A DNA stretch of 40,623 bases from Verrucomicrobiota bacterium. GTDB lineage: Bacteria > Verrucomicrobiota > Verrucomicrobiia > Verrucomicrobiales > V1-33. The number at the start of each line of letters is the position of its first letter. The stretch's first letter is position 1. The translations under genes and the position numbers were made by a program. Below, one piece after another: positions 32,430-40,623 of the stretch. The stretch is from assembly GCA_003402705.1 (NCBI GenBank), contig QQNF01000034.1, positions 1-40,623 on the forward strand, given 5' to 3'. The notes beneath the pieces were generated by a model that was not told the origin of the DNA, ran no database searches, and was given only the letters and a program-made list of their open reading frames with translations.

Positions 32430-35400
32430 TCAGCGAACGAGAATGAAACCCGCCGCGATGGTTGATGGACCGTCGCTGCGGGTGCGGTTTTGCATTATCT
32501 TGTGCCGTTGCTGAGCGCACTTCTGGCGGAGGGCTTCCAACTTTCCCTCGGTGGCAGCGACAAGATTCCTGCGGCCGGCGTTGATGTGTTTTAATTGCAC
32601 CGCCCGAAGGAGTTCCTCGCGGCGGGCCATGAATCCGTCGACGCCGCGCAGCTGAATCTGCTGCCGGTCTTCATTTTCATCCTCGCAGCGGGTATAGAAC
32701 CGATTGAAGGCGGAAGTGGCGGCATCTTCGAGGTCCTGGACGACTTGCGTCAGGATGGACAACAGCTCTTCCCCCGGCATGGGTGCCGCCGCGGCGGGAT
32801 AACCGAGCGCGGCGGCGATTTCCACCAGCGCGGCTGCGTGCGCATCCTCCTCAAACGGCCGCATTGTTTCCAAATTGATGACCTCGTGGTGCAGCCGGTC
32901 GTAGCTGCGCATCCCCTCCACTGACCATCGCTGAGAAACAAACGCATAGAGACCGGATGGAATACCGGCGGGAGCAAGCTCCCGCGCGATCTCCGCAGCA
33001 ACCGCCACTGGCTGCACAGCACGCCGCATCCGCAGATAATAACTGATGAACCGAATCAGCGGATGAGCCTGATGCACCAATTCCGTGTGAGGAGGTGGCT
33101 TGATAAAAATGCGGTGATCGAAAACTACACGCCGGCGGCCGGGGGTAGCGATCCGGCTCTGCGACCGAAGCCGGTGAAGCCCGAGGTAGGCATCAAATTC
33201 ATGCAGGGCGAGCGTATCCAGTTCAAATTCGAACAGGCGGAGATGCGGGTCGAGTCCCTGGATCCGGGTGGCTGGAAAGCTATTTCGGAAGAACCCGAGA
33301 ACATACGTCTCAAGGTCCTCGGCTTTGATCCACTCGCCCCGCTGATGGGCGGCGGCGATCTGATTGATCACAAAATCACCATAGGCTGCGAGGACGGACG
33401 CATTCTTCTCCAGTTCCTCCTCCAGTAGAAGATTGCCTTCGAGTGCGACCGCAGTCGAATCAATGCGTTTGCTTTGCTGCTGCGGGTCCAAGCGGTGGGA
33501 AAGCAGATCGCGCGTGAGTTCGTTGATGACGGGACCTATGACGGCTTCAAGGTCCCCCAGCGTGCGCCGAAAGAGGTCGAGACGCGAGTAGAGCCTGTCA
33601 TAAATCCGCTCGTCCACCGTGCCGGCGCAGATCATGTTGATCACAACGATGCGGTCCGCCTTCTGGCCAATCCGGTGAATCCGCCCAATCCGCTGCTCCA
33701 CCACCATGGGATTCCACGGGAGGTCGTAGTTCACGAGCACGCTGGCGAACTGGAGGTCTAATCCCTCACCTCCAACTTCAGAGGAAAGAAGAATGCGAGC
33801 AGACTCCGGTTTCGCGAATTCGTCCACGATGGCCTGCGTGTCGCCGGCTTCATCACCCGTGAGCATGAGTGAGGCAATACCCTCCTCCCGGAGGCGCTCC
33901 GCCAGGTAGTAGAGCGTAGGCTTGAAGTAGGCGAACAGGACAACTTTATGATTCGGGTGATCTGCCCAGTATTGCACGATGGCATTCCGGAAACAGGTGT
34001 ACTTGGAATCGTGGTCTCTCAGCCAACGGGCACTGTGCCGCCCGGCCAGCCATTCCTGAAGCGACTGGATGAGCGGCCCAGCGGGAGTGGTATTGCTATT
34101 CCACGAGTCCGGAGAGAGATCGTCATCCCGGTTGGCGGCTTCAACAGCTTGAAGACGCCGGCAGGCGGCGGCCATGGAACTGGCAACCTGTCGCTGAGGC
34201 ATTACGGTGAGGAACCCGGCAGAGAGACCGCGCTCGTCAGTATACCGATGAACCAGCTTCGTGACGTCGTCATAGAATGCCTGTTCCTCCGGTCTTAAAT
34301 TAACACTCACGGTGTTCACTTCACGAACAACCGGATGCTGCTCCACGTCCCGCTTTCGCGACCTTGTGACAATGTATGAAAGCAGGTTGGCACGTTCACT
34401 TTGATGCGCGAGTTCCGCCCGGATCTTGGGATCAGAGAGGTTCTCCTCGCCGGCGACACGGGTGCGGAGCGCAGCAAGGGTGTTGTTGCCCGTCAGGAGA
34501 GGCGACCGCTGTGCAGTATCAATACCAGCCAGCAGTTCAGCCTTTGTAGACCGTCCGGAGAGAATGACGCGACGCAGATTCACTAACGGCTCATTCGCCT
34601 GGAGAATTGCTTCAAAATTGTGACGGTCTCCAAACGTATCCGGGTCGAGTCTGCGCAGGAGAGTATGCAGGTTGGCGGAACGGGTATGCAGTGGGGTCGC
34701 TGACAGGTAGACCTTGTGTTTCGCCACCGGGGCGAGCAGACCGCCAAGCTTTGAGATTTGACTGTTATCATTCCGCATGATCGCCGCCTCATCCATGATG
34801 AGGAGATCAAGGAACGGTTCGTCCGCATCAGCCCATGCATCCAGCCTGCGTGCCAGTTCAGCAGCCGGCCCGGGAGTGGATTCATCCAAATCGGACGGAG
34901 GTCGCAGGCCGTGGTAACTGGCCACCAGGGCAAATCCAGGCCCTTCATGCCTCTCGGCCTCTGCGAGCTTTTCCAGAACCATGGAAGCGTTGGCGTGCAC
35001 GGAATCGACACCAAAGCGGTTTTTAAGTTCCACACGCCATTTGGTAACCAAATGCGGAGGACAGACCACAAGCAGTGTCTGCGCTGCCTCCCGTGCCCGC
35101 AACTCAGTCCAAATGAGGCCCGCCTCAATCGTTTTGCCGAGGCCAACCTCATCCGCGATAAGCAGGCTGTTGGTGGGGGATTCCAGCAGCCGCAGTACTG
35201 GTTTGAACTGATAAGCAAGAAAGTTGGTCTTGGAGGCATCCATGGAATAGATGATCTCCGTGAGGCGGCCGTTGAGCTTCTCGTGAAGCAGATTACGCCG
35301 CAAGCCTTCCGGCGGCTGAAAGCGTCCCGCGGCAACTTCCTCGATGACATCCCAGTGGCTGGGGAGCGGTTCCAGATTCTCTACCGGAGTATTGTTTCGA

Positions 35401-35534
35401 ACACCTCCATCAAAGTCCACTTTGACAAAACACCGCCCGTCATTCGTTCGGGGCGCACTAGCAATGGTCCCCTGACGCTCAGGCGCGCCGATCACCCTCA
35501 CCCGCATTCCAATCTTTACAGATTCCGGATTCAT
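32430..35534 (-). CDS. SNF2/RapA-like helicase
   Basis: A 1034-residue SF2/SNF2 ATPase. An N-terminal SH3/KOW-like barrel (VKIGMRVRVIGAPERQGTI) precedes the core. Walker A is EVGLGKT with Lys134, the Walker B box is MDEAA (247-251, DEAA in place of DEAH), and motif III LSATPLHT follows at 277. The second lobe has SSEVGGEGLDLQ and QRIGRIHRIGQ, both intact, with an arginine-finger-type ending. A C-terminal helical extension of about 350 residues (IAREL, LEDAATSAFNRF) is typical of RapA-like translocases in defence loci. It likely moves on duplex DNA. It begins five bases after the DrmD-like gene, and the Hsp70-like gene begins directly after its stop. Confidence 0.87.
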   Translation of the reverse strand: MNPESVKIGMRVRVIGAPERQGTIASAPRTNDGRCFVKVDFDGGVRNNTPVENLEPLPSHWDVIEEVAAGRFQPPEGLRRNLLHEKLNGRLTEIIYSMDASKTNFLAYQFKPVLRLLESPTNSLLIADEVGLGKTIEAGLIWTELRAREAAQTLLVVCPPHLVTKWRVELKNRFGVDSVHANASMVLEKLAEAERHEGPGFALVASYHGLRPPSDLDESTPGPAAELARRLDAWADADEPFLDLLIMDEAAIMRNDNSQISKLGGLLAPVAKHKVYLSATPLHTRSANLHTLLRRLDPDTFGDRHNFEAILQANEPLVNLRRVILSGRSTKAELLAGIDTAQRSPLLTGNNTLAALRTRVAGEENLSDPKIRAELAHQSERANLLSYIVTRSRKRDVEQHPVVREVNTVSVNLRPEEQAFYDDVTKLVHRYTDERGLSAGFLTVMPQRQVASSMAAACRRLQAVEAANRDDDLSPDSWNSNTTPAGPLIQSLQEWLAGRHSARWLRDHDSKYTCFRNAIVQYWADHPNHKVVLFAYFKPTLYYLAERLREEGIASLMLTGDEAGDTQAIVDEFAKPESARILLSSEVGGEGLDLQFASVLVNYDLPWNPMVVEQRIGRIHRIGQKADRIVVINMICAGTVDERIYDRLYSRLDLFRRTLGDLEAVIGPVINELTRDLLSHRLDPQQQSKRIDSTAVALEGNLLLEEELEKNASVLAAYGDFVINQIAAAHQRGEWIKAEDLETYVLGFFRNSFPATRIQGLDPHLRLFEFELDTLALHEFDAYLGLHRLRSQSRIATPGRRRVVFDHRIFIKPPPHTELVHQAHPLIRFISYYLRMRRAVQPVAVAAEIARELAPAGIPSGLYAFVSQRWSVEGMRSYDRLHHEVINLETMRPFEEDAHAAALVEIAAALGYPAAAAPMPGEELLSILTQVVQDLEDAATSAFNRFYTRCEDENEDRQQIQLRGVDGFMARREELLRAVQLKHINAGRRNLVAATEGKLEALRQKCAQQRHKIMQNRTRSDGPSTIAAGFILVR

Positions 35535-35539
35535 GACGG

Positions 35540-38371
35540 CTATGCGGGAACTGGGAGCAACACATAAGCTCCAAGGATATCCACGGGCAGCACGGGCTGG
35601 ATGGTGACCCTGCCTCTGGTGCGCGATGCTTCCCGAACGCGCTCATGCGCAGCGAGTTGAACTGCGGCGCGTTCCTGAGCCATCGGCTCCATTGAGGATT
35701 GCAACCTCGGCAGCGAGGGCAGCAGCAGGCCCAGCTGCTGCTCAATGGCAGTGGAGATCAGATTCCGCTCCGGTCGGGCAGCGAGGAGACGCTCGCTTTC
35801 AGCCGGTGGCAGCCATAGGGGGGAGTCTGCCGGACCGGTGCAGGCTACAGGGACGATCTCCTCGCAAAGCAGCGTCTCGGCATCCGCGCCGCCAATGTGA
35901 AGATGATACCGGAAGCGTGCTATCAGCAGGTTGGTGCGGAGGCTCACCGCGGAGGTGGAGATGACCCCGCTACGGGAAGCAACAGGACGGGTGTCCCGGG
36001 CCACCGGATCCAACGCCTGGTCCAGAGTCCATGAGGCCAGGCCTTCAATTACAGGGCTTGTGCGCCCAAGATAGATCTCTCCTTCCTGAAGCGGAAGATC
36101 GAAACGCCCGGTAAATGGATCATCCTGTCCAATCGCCTGCCTGAGCGCCCGCGGGGATTCCGCGCTGATGTGAACCGACACAGCCTTGCCTTTAACCTGA
36201 ACGGGAACGCTGGCCGATTGCAGTACTTCATGGAAAAACCGGGTCACCTCTTCACTGCGCCCAATGGCGTTTCGAACATTCTGCAGTTCGGCCATTACGG
36301 ATTCCGGGCTGAGTGTATGCTGAGCAAAACGGGAACGGCTGGCTTTCTCGCGGTCGCGGGCATTGTCCCACTGGTCGTGAAGGGCCTTCTTTCTCGGAGC
36401 CAAACCATCGATGAAGTCCAGCAGCATTTGCTGGGGATGATCACCGGTCTTCTCCCGGAATAGCGCGGCCTCGAAGAGCGCCTCCGCAATCTGCTCACTC
36501 GAACCCGGGACGGAAACAGTAACCCCAAGGTCTCCTTTGATCTTTTTGTGCTTCCGGATGAGCACGTCGAGAATGACCCCGTCGATGGGATTGTCCGTGC
36601 CGTAGTAGGTGAGGACCCGAACTTCAGCCTTCTCCTGTCCGAAGCGGTCCACCCGGCCCTCGCGCTGCTCATGACGCGTGGGATTCCACGCGAGATCGTA
36701 GTGCACGACCGCATTGAAGTGCTGTTGGAGATTAATGCCCTCCGACAGGCAGTCCGTGCAGACAAGAACGTAGCTGCCGCCATCGGCTACCAATGCCGAA
36801 ATGCGACTCTCGCGTTCGGCGGCAGGCAGCAGCCCGGTGACCGATTCCACGCGGACTTTGGGTGGCAGTTGTTCCCGCAACTGGCGGGCGACATATTCCG
36901 CGGTGTCCACAAATCGGCAAAAGACTACGGGCTGAAAGTCATCTTTGATGAGTTTCTTGATCTCCACGAGCGCACCTGCGAGTTTGTGGTCAGCCGCAGG
37001 GGAAACAGCCTCGGCGCGACGGGCAAATTCCAGCAATTTCCGTCGGGTGCCGTCTGCGCTGTCACCATTATCAGAGCCGGGGCTGAAATCGAGGGAGACT
37101 GTATCCTCGTCATCCCCCTGATCCAGCACGGTGCGGCGACCCACTTCATCCACGTCTTCCGCCTCGACCTGATCCACTGCGGCACGGCTGCGCAGCGTGG
37201 CTGCGGCAGCGGCAGGACTGGACGAGACGCAGCGGAGGAGCGCCAGCGCCGACCAGTAGCGAACACGGCGGCGGCGTGCGCCGTCCTCGCCGGCTACGTA
37301 GTCTCTGGCAAATTCCAGTATTTCATCAAAGAGAGCCCGGTAGTCCTTGCTGAAAGTGTAAGTGGATTCCTTATCAAGCCGCTCCGGAAAAGCTGTATCG
37401 GTATCAAGGTAGTGGCGGATGTCGGCCCGGCGGCGCTGCACAAGGTGCCGGGCGAGTTTCCTGCGAATGCCCTCCCGCTCGTTTTTGTCAATATCCGGGG
37501 GCAAGTCTGCGAACTCAGCGTCGAGAAGACTGAGCAGGGACCGGAAGGCATCTTCGTTGCCGCTATGAGGGGTCGCGGTGATCAGAAGAATGTGCCGGGA
37601 GGGATCGGCTGCAATTTTATGGAGAAGTTCAAAACGCTGCTGTCGCCCCCGCCCAGCCCCGCCCGCCAGCGTGCAGCCGTGGGCTTCGTCCACGATGACA
37701 AACTCCGGGCATTTCAGAATGAAATCCTCGGCGCGGCGGGAAGACTTAATGAAATCGGTCGAGACAATCGTGACGCGGTGACGATCGAAAACAGAAACCC
37801 CCAGCGGCAGGTCGCGCTCAAGCCGCTGGATAGTGCTGCTGAGCACCAATTCCGCCTCAATGTGAAATTTCTGGAGCAATTCCCTTTGCCATTGTTCTGC
37901 AAGGTGAGGAGGGCACAGCACTGCCATCCGGCGGATTTCCCCACGATCGAGCAGTTCCCTGGCAATTACAGCGGCTTCAATGGTCTTTCCGATCCCCACG
38001 TCGTCAGCGATAAGCAGCCGCACCGGATCAAGTTTGAGAGCCATCATCAGGGGCACAAGCTGATAGGGGCGGGGCTCAGCGGCGATGCGTCCGAAGCAGC
38101 GAAACGGACCCGATGCGGCGCGGGTGGAAAGGCGGGCCGCCTCCCGCAGGAGTGTGCCCGAGGAGAAGTCGCCAAGATCGTCTTTTGTCGGCAGGGCAAA
38201 GGTCGTGGAGGTGACCGACTCCACGGCAGGAAGGATACCGGTGACTTCCTCATCCAACCCTCCGACCGGTCTGGCCATCAGCACATCGGGAGTGGAATCA
38301 GGGAGCACAACCCACTCGCGTCCACGGGCATGAATCAGGGTGCCTGGTTTTGACAATATGGGAGTGGTCAT
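35540..38371 (-). CDS. drmD: DrmD-like SNF2 helicase (class 1 DISARM type)
   Basis: A 943-residue SNF2 ATPase. The N-terminal PGTLIHARGREWVVLPDS and RPVGGLDEEVTGI are what I remember of DrmD, the class 1 DISARM helicase. The core is complete: ADDVGIGKT (Lys129), IVDEAH (226-231), ITATPHSG, then CLSEGINLQQ and QREGRVDRFGQ. The segment RHLVQRRRADIRHYL is also typical of this family. The C-terminal 300 residues are mixed helical and strand, with an ending of PVDILGAYVLLPV. In DISARM, DrmD is thought to move on or remodel phage DNA along with DrmA/DrmB. Its ATG overlaps the stop of the upstream helicase gene by four bases. The DrmD name rests on recall of the family, without an alignment. Confidence 0.75.
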   Translation of the reverse strand: MTTPILSKPGTLIHARGREWVVLPDSTPDVLMARPVGGLDEEVTGILPAVESVTSTTFALPTKDDLGDFSSGTLLREAARLSTRAASGPFRCFGRIAAEPRPYQLVPLMMALKLDPVRLLIADDVGIGKTIEAAVIARELLDRGEIRRMAVLCPPHLAEQWQRELLQKFHIEAELVLSSTIQRLERDLPLGVSVFDRHRVTIVSTDFIKSSRRAEDFILKCPEFVIVDEAHGCTLAGGAGRGRQQRFELLHKIAADPSRHILLITATPHSGNEDAFRSLLSLLDAEFADLPPDIDKNEREGIRRKLARHLVQRRRADIRHYLDTDTAFPERLDKESTYTFSKDYRALFDEILEFARDYVAGEDGARRRRVRYWSALALLRCVSSSPAAAAATLRSRAAVDQVEAEDVDEVGRRTVLDQGDDEDTVSLDFSPGSDNGDSADGTRRKLLEFARRAEAVSPAADHKLAGALVEIKKLIKDDFQPVVFCRFVDTAEYVARQLREQLPPKVRVESVTGLLPAAERESRISALVADGGSYVLVCTDCLSEGINLQQHFNAVVHYDLAWNPTRHEQREGRVDRFGQEKAEVRVLTYYGTDNPIDGVILDVLIRKHKKIKGDLGVTVSVPGSSEQIAEALFEAALFREKTGDHPQQMLLDFIDGLAPRKKALHDQWDNARDREKASRSRFAQHTLSPESVMAELQNVRNAIGRSEEVTRFFHEVLQSASVPVQVKGKAVSVHISAESPRALRQAIGQDDPFTGRFDLPLQEGEIYLGRTSPVIEGLASWTLDQALDPVARDTRPVASRSGVISTSAVSLRTNLLIARFRYHLHIGGADAETLLCEEIVPVACTGPADSPLWLPPAESERLLAARPERNLISTAIEQQLGLLLPSLPRLQSSMEPMAQERAAVQLAAHERVREASRTRGRVTIQPVLPVDILGAYVLLPVPA

Positions 38372-40623
38372 GCTTTCGGGGTGCCGAAAATATCCGGGTG
38401 GTGCTTGAATATGGTCAACCAGTCTGCCTTGTGGTGAAAGCGAACGACGATGTAGCCTGCCTCCATTAGGCTCTGGGTGATCCCATCGTCGGTTTTGATC
38501 TGGTCGGCTTCGTCATGCGGTGGGCCATCTATGTAGATCGCCGCATGATATTCCGGATAATAGAAATCCGGACGTGTGGAACACGATTCGATCAGGAACT
38601 GAGCCTCTCCTGGTGGCCGCAGCATGAGGTCATCCACCATGTCGAGCCACCTCTTCTCAAGCATGCTGTCGCAGCGTTTGCGCAGTGCCAGCATTCGCTC
38701 TGCTCGCGATCCGGTGCCGCCAGACGGTCTGCATTCGGCGCGGGACAGTCCAGCGAGCACATCGCGAATCAACCGCGGGTCGAGGTATTTGTGGTCGGCC
38801 TGATTACCGTAGTCGAGCAGGCATTCGTAGCAGGCCTTCCCGCAACTTTGAGCAGCTTTGTCATCAAGGGTCACGGGGTCGAAGTGACAGATTTCCAGCG
38901 CCACCGCCGCGAAAGCCGGCAACACGGCCGGGTCCTCTGCTATTTGCCGCAATACACCCGCGCCACCCTCTGAGGCCTCATAAAAAAGGACCTCCTTGCG
39001 GTCCCCCGGGGTCGGCATCGGTTCACAGGAAAGCTCGCGGGGTTCGAGTTGGAAGTGTTTCTGGATGGCTTCCTTGAAAGCGGCCTGAAGGCCGGCCATA
39101 ACCGGAGTATGCGGCGCAGCCTCAAAGCGCATCACCAATGAGTTCTTTGTGTCCTTCACATAAGGAACGACCCGTTGAATCCGGCCAGCGACTGTGGCGT
39201 CATCCTGATCACTTTCATCGGCCTGATTCCGGGACCAGTAACCCCGCTCCAAATCAAGATTGAAACCGGCAGCTTGGGTTCCCTTCTGGTTTGCCCAGCC
39301 GAGATTGATGCGGTAAAGATCCGTGGCGTCTCCGTAGCTCAGCTTCATGCTGAGGATGCCGTCCACGTAAACTTCAGCGTCTTTCCGATCGAGCTTGGCT
39401 CCCACCTCCGGGAAACGGTAGGAAGTTACCAGTTTATAGCCGAACCGCTGCCTCTCCTCTTCATCGCAGGTAATGCGCTGTGCCAGTTTCAGACTGACGT
39501 TTTGAAGGTGGACTAGATTCTCGATTTTCGCCGGCCCATCCAGCGCCTCGCCGCAGCGGTCACAGAGCTCCGAGAGATTGCTGCCCTGTTCGAGGTGGGC
39601 ATAGCCACACTTCGGGCAGCGCTTCATGGTGGAGGTCGTAAGCTCGTGGGTGGCTTCGATCTCATCAGATCCGAAATCAAGGTTTACCTTATAGACCCGA
39701 AACCGCGCCCCCTCATGATAAATCAGGGCACGTGGCCCGAACTCCGAAATGGCGAGGAACCTCGGGCGGGAGATATACTCATCGCGGCCGCGCCGCTGAC
39801 GCCTTCCGGGAATAAAGGCCGAGAGAGGCAGGCGCGGGAAGTTGTAGCCAGGAAGGAATCCCTCGGAAGCAAAGTAGCGGTAGGAATAGAAGTCCCCTTC
39901 ATAGATACCAGCCGCCTCTGTCAGCAGGCGGATTTGACTCTCGGCCTGCGCACGCAACCGCCGGGAATGGTTGCGCTCGACCTCGGGCCGCGAATGATCG
40001 CCAATGATCCTGTGATGAAGTTCCCGCTGGCGCACCGCTGAGCGGTAGAGAGAACGCCAGCGGTCGCAGGCAAGGTCAAAGGCGCGCTCAATCTGGTCCA
40101 GAACCTCTTTCGCCCAATCAGGATGAAACCATGAAGAAGTGTCGAGAACCGCTCGAATACTCGCAATAAGCTGATTGGCCTTGGAAAGGGCTGCAGCCCG
40201 GTGAACGGGATTCTTCAAGTCCGCTACCAGCGACTCGTTCACGGTCAACGGAAGCTTGCCGTCCCTGACTGCCAGATCTACCACAGCCGTGAGGGTCTTC
40301 CCGAGGTCGGGCTTCACCACCTCCATCCAAAGTGCGTAGATATGAGAGCGCACAAGGTCACGGTTTCGGAGGTCAATGCGCGGAGGGGACACCGAACCCG
40401 CGACCATTTTATTGGGTTCCCGGAAGTAAAACTGGTCGTGGGGGCTTCGTCCGGCACAGTAGGTGTAGACCAGCGCGGGCTGACCACCGCGGCCTGCACG
40501 GCCGCTTCTCTGGGCATAATTCGCCGGCGTGGGCGGAACATTCCGGAGATTCACCAGATTCAGTTGGGCAATATCGACTCCCAATTCCATCGTTGGCGAG
40601 CAGAAAAGCAGAGGCAGTTCACC
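38368..40623 (-). CDS. DrmA-like helicase with DUF1998-type zinc region and Vsr-like nuclease end (5' truncated by window)
   Basis: Only the C-terminal part is in the window; the frame is open to the edge, so the true start lies further right. Counting from the Met at 40590: motif V is CSPTMELGVDI just before and at the start, and motif VI is QRSGRAGRGGQ (27-37). The stretch PHDQFYFREPNKMVAGSVSPPR (50-71) resembles DISARM DrmA. A zinc module follows (CPKC 325-328, CDRC 343-346). A DUF1998-like region has EGGAG (541-545) and Cys at 568, 583, 587 and 590. The last 80 residues look like a Vsr/DUF559 endonuclease: PDFYYPE (674-680) and YIDGPPHD (686-693). In DISARM the helicase (DrmA) and DUF1998 protein (DrmB) are normally separate. 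Confidence 0.8.
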   Translation of the reverse strand, partial: GELPLLFCSPTMELGVDIAQLNLVNLRNVPPTPANYAQRSGRAGRGGQPALVYTYCAGRSPHDQFYFREPNKMVAGSVSPPRIDLRNRDLVRSHIYALWMEVVKPDLGKTLTAVVDLAVRDGKLPLTVNESLVADLKNPVHRAAALSKANQLIASIRAVLDTSSWFHPDWAKEVLDQIERAFDLACDRWRSLYRSAVRQRELHHRIIGDHSRPEVERNHSRRLRAQAESQIRLLTEAAGIYEGDFYSYRYFASEGFLPGYNFPRLPLSAFIPGRRQRRGRDEYISRPRFLAISEFGPRALIYHEGARFRVYKVNLDFGSDEIEATHELTTSTMKRCPKCGYAHLEQGSNLSELCDRCGEALDGPAKIENLVHLQNVSLKLAQRITCDEEERQRFGYKLVTSYRFPEVGAKLDRKDAEVYVDGILSMKLSYGDATDLYRINLGWANQKGTQAAGFNLDLERGYWSRNQADESDQDDATVAGRIQRVVPYVKDTKNSLVMRFEAAPHTPVMAGLQAAFKEAIQKHFQLEPRELSCEPMPTPGDRKEVLFYEASEGGAGVLRQIAEDPAVLPAFAAVALEICHFDPVTLDDKAAQSCGKACYECLLDYGNQADHKYLDPRLIRDVLAGLSRAECRPSGGTGSRAERMLALRKRCDSMLEKRWLDMVDDLMLRPPGEAQFLIESCSTRPDFYYPEYHAAIYIDGPPHDEADQIKTDDGITQSLMEAGYIVVRFHHKADWLTIFKHHPDIFGTPKA

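Noticed and set aside
19250..40623. BREX, Druantia or Zorya system
   Set aside because: The methyltransferase resembles PglX, but no PglZ phosphatase or BrxC ATPase is present. No DruA-D or ZorA/B membrane proteins are seen. The DrmD-like gene and the helicase/DUF1998 protein fit DISARM better.

Overview
The window looks like a chromosome segment of a GC-rich, Gram-negative bacterium of the PVC group, most likely Verrucomicrobiota. The grounds are the style of rpoA and rplQ, a lipid A gene (lpxB), an outer-membrane efflux system, and intergenic repeats whose chance translations (GTGVPPV, HGRPA) I associate with that group. Genus cannot be given.

Layout. (1) 1-316: C-rich leader with a run of C-tracts and no firm gene. 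(2) 317-1932: rpoA-rplQ, closed by a strong hairpin terminator. (3) 2000-3592: a lipoprotein alpha/beta-hydrolase. (4) 3655-9811, minus strand: housekeeping genes mnmE, hisC, a GAF/PP2C phosphatase, an orphan ABC ATPase and an rsmB-type rRNA methyltransferase. (5) 9873-16442, minus strand: a complete RND efflux operon (TetR regulator, adaptor, pump, outer-membrane factor) with a probable operator-promoter. (6) 16584-18830, plus strand: tRNA-Leu(GAG) with terminator, then a Gfo/Idh/MocA dehydrogenase overlapping lpxB. (7) 18831-19249: a cluster of short repeats and small hairpins.

(8) 19250 to the right edge, minus strand: one densely packed operon of at least eleven genes, which is the remarkable part. 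In transcription order it encodes: a DrmA-like helicase with a DUF1998-type zinc region and a Vsr-like nuclease end (5' end off-window); a DrmD-like SNF2 helicase; a second RapA/SNF2 helicase; an Hsp70/actin-fold ATPase with a proline-rich repeat arm; a very large Eco57I/PglX-type adenine methyltransferase; a CBS-CBS-HEPN protein; a helicase-fold protein whose ATPase motifs have been lost; a 64-residue protein; a reverse transcriptase fused to a nitrilase; an RNA-ligase-like protein without a recognisable nucleotidylation lysine; and an acidic protein of unknown family. Most junctions are stop/start overlaps or gaps under 20 bases.

Interpretation. The helicase and methyltransferase half resembles class 1 DISARM (drmA, drmD, drmMI types). 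The distal half resembles a DRT1-type reverse transcriptase-nitrilase defence module with added RNA-directed parts (HEPN, RNA-ligase fold). I infer one composite anti-phage island in which modification and helicase surveillance of DNA is coupled to an RT/RNA effector arm. Base composition supports acquisition: the first 19.2 kb is strongly C-rich on the plus strand whichever way genes point, and this bias disappears at the island boundary.
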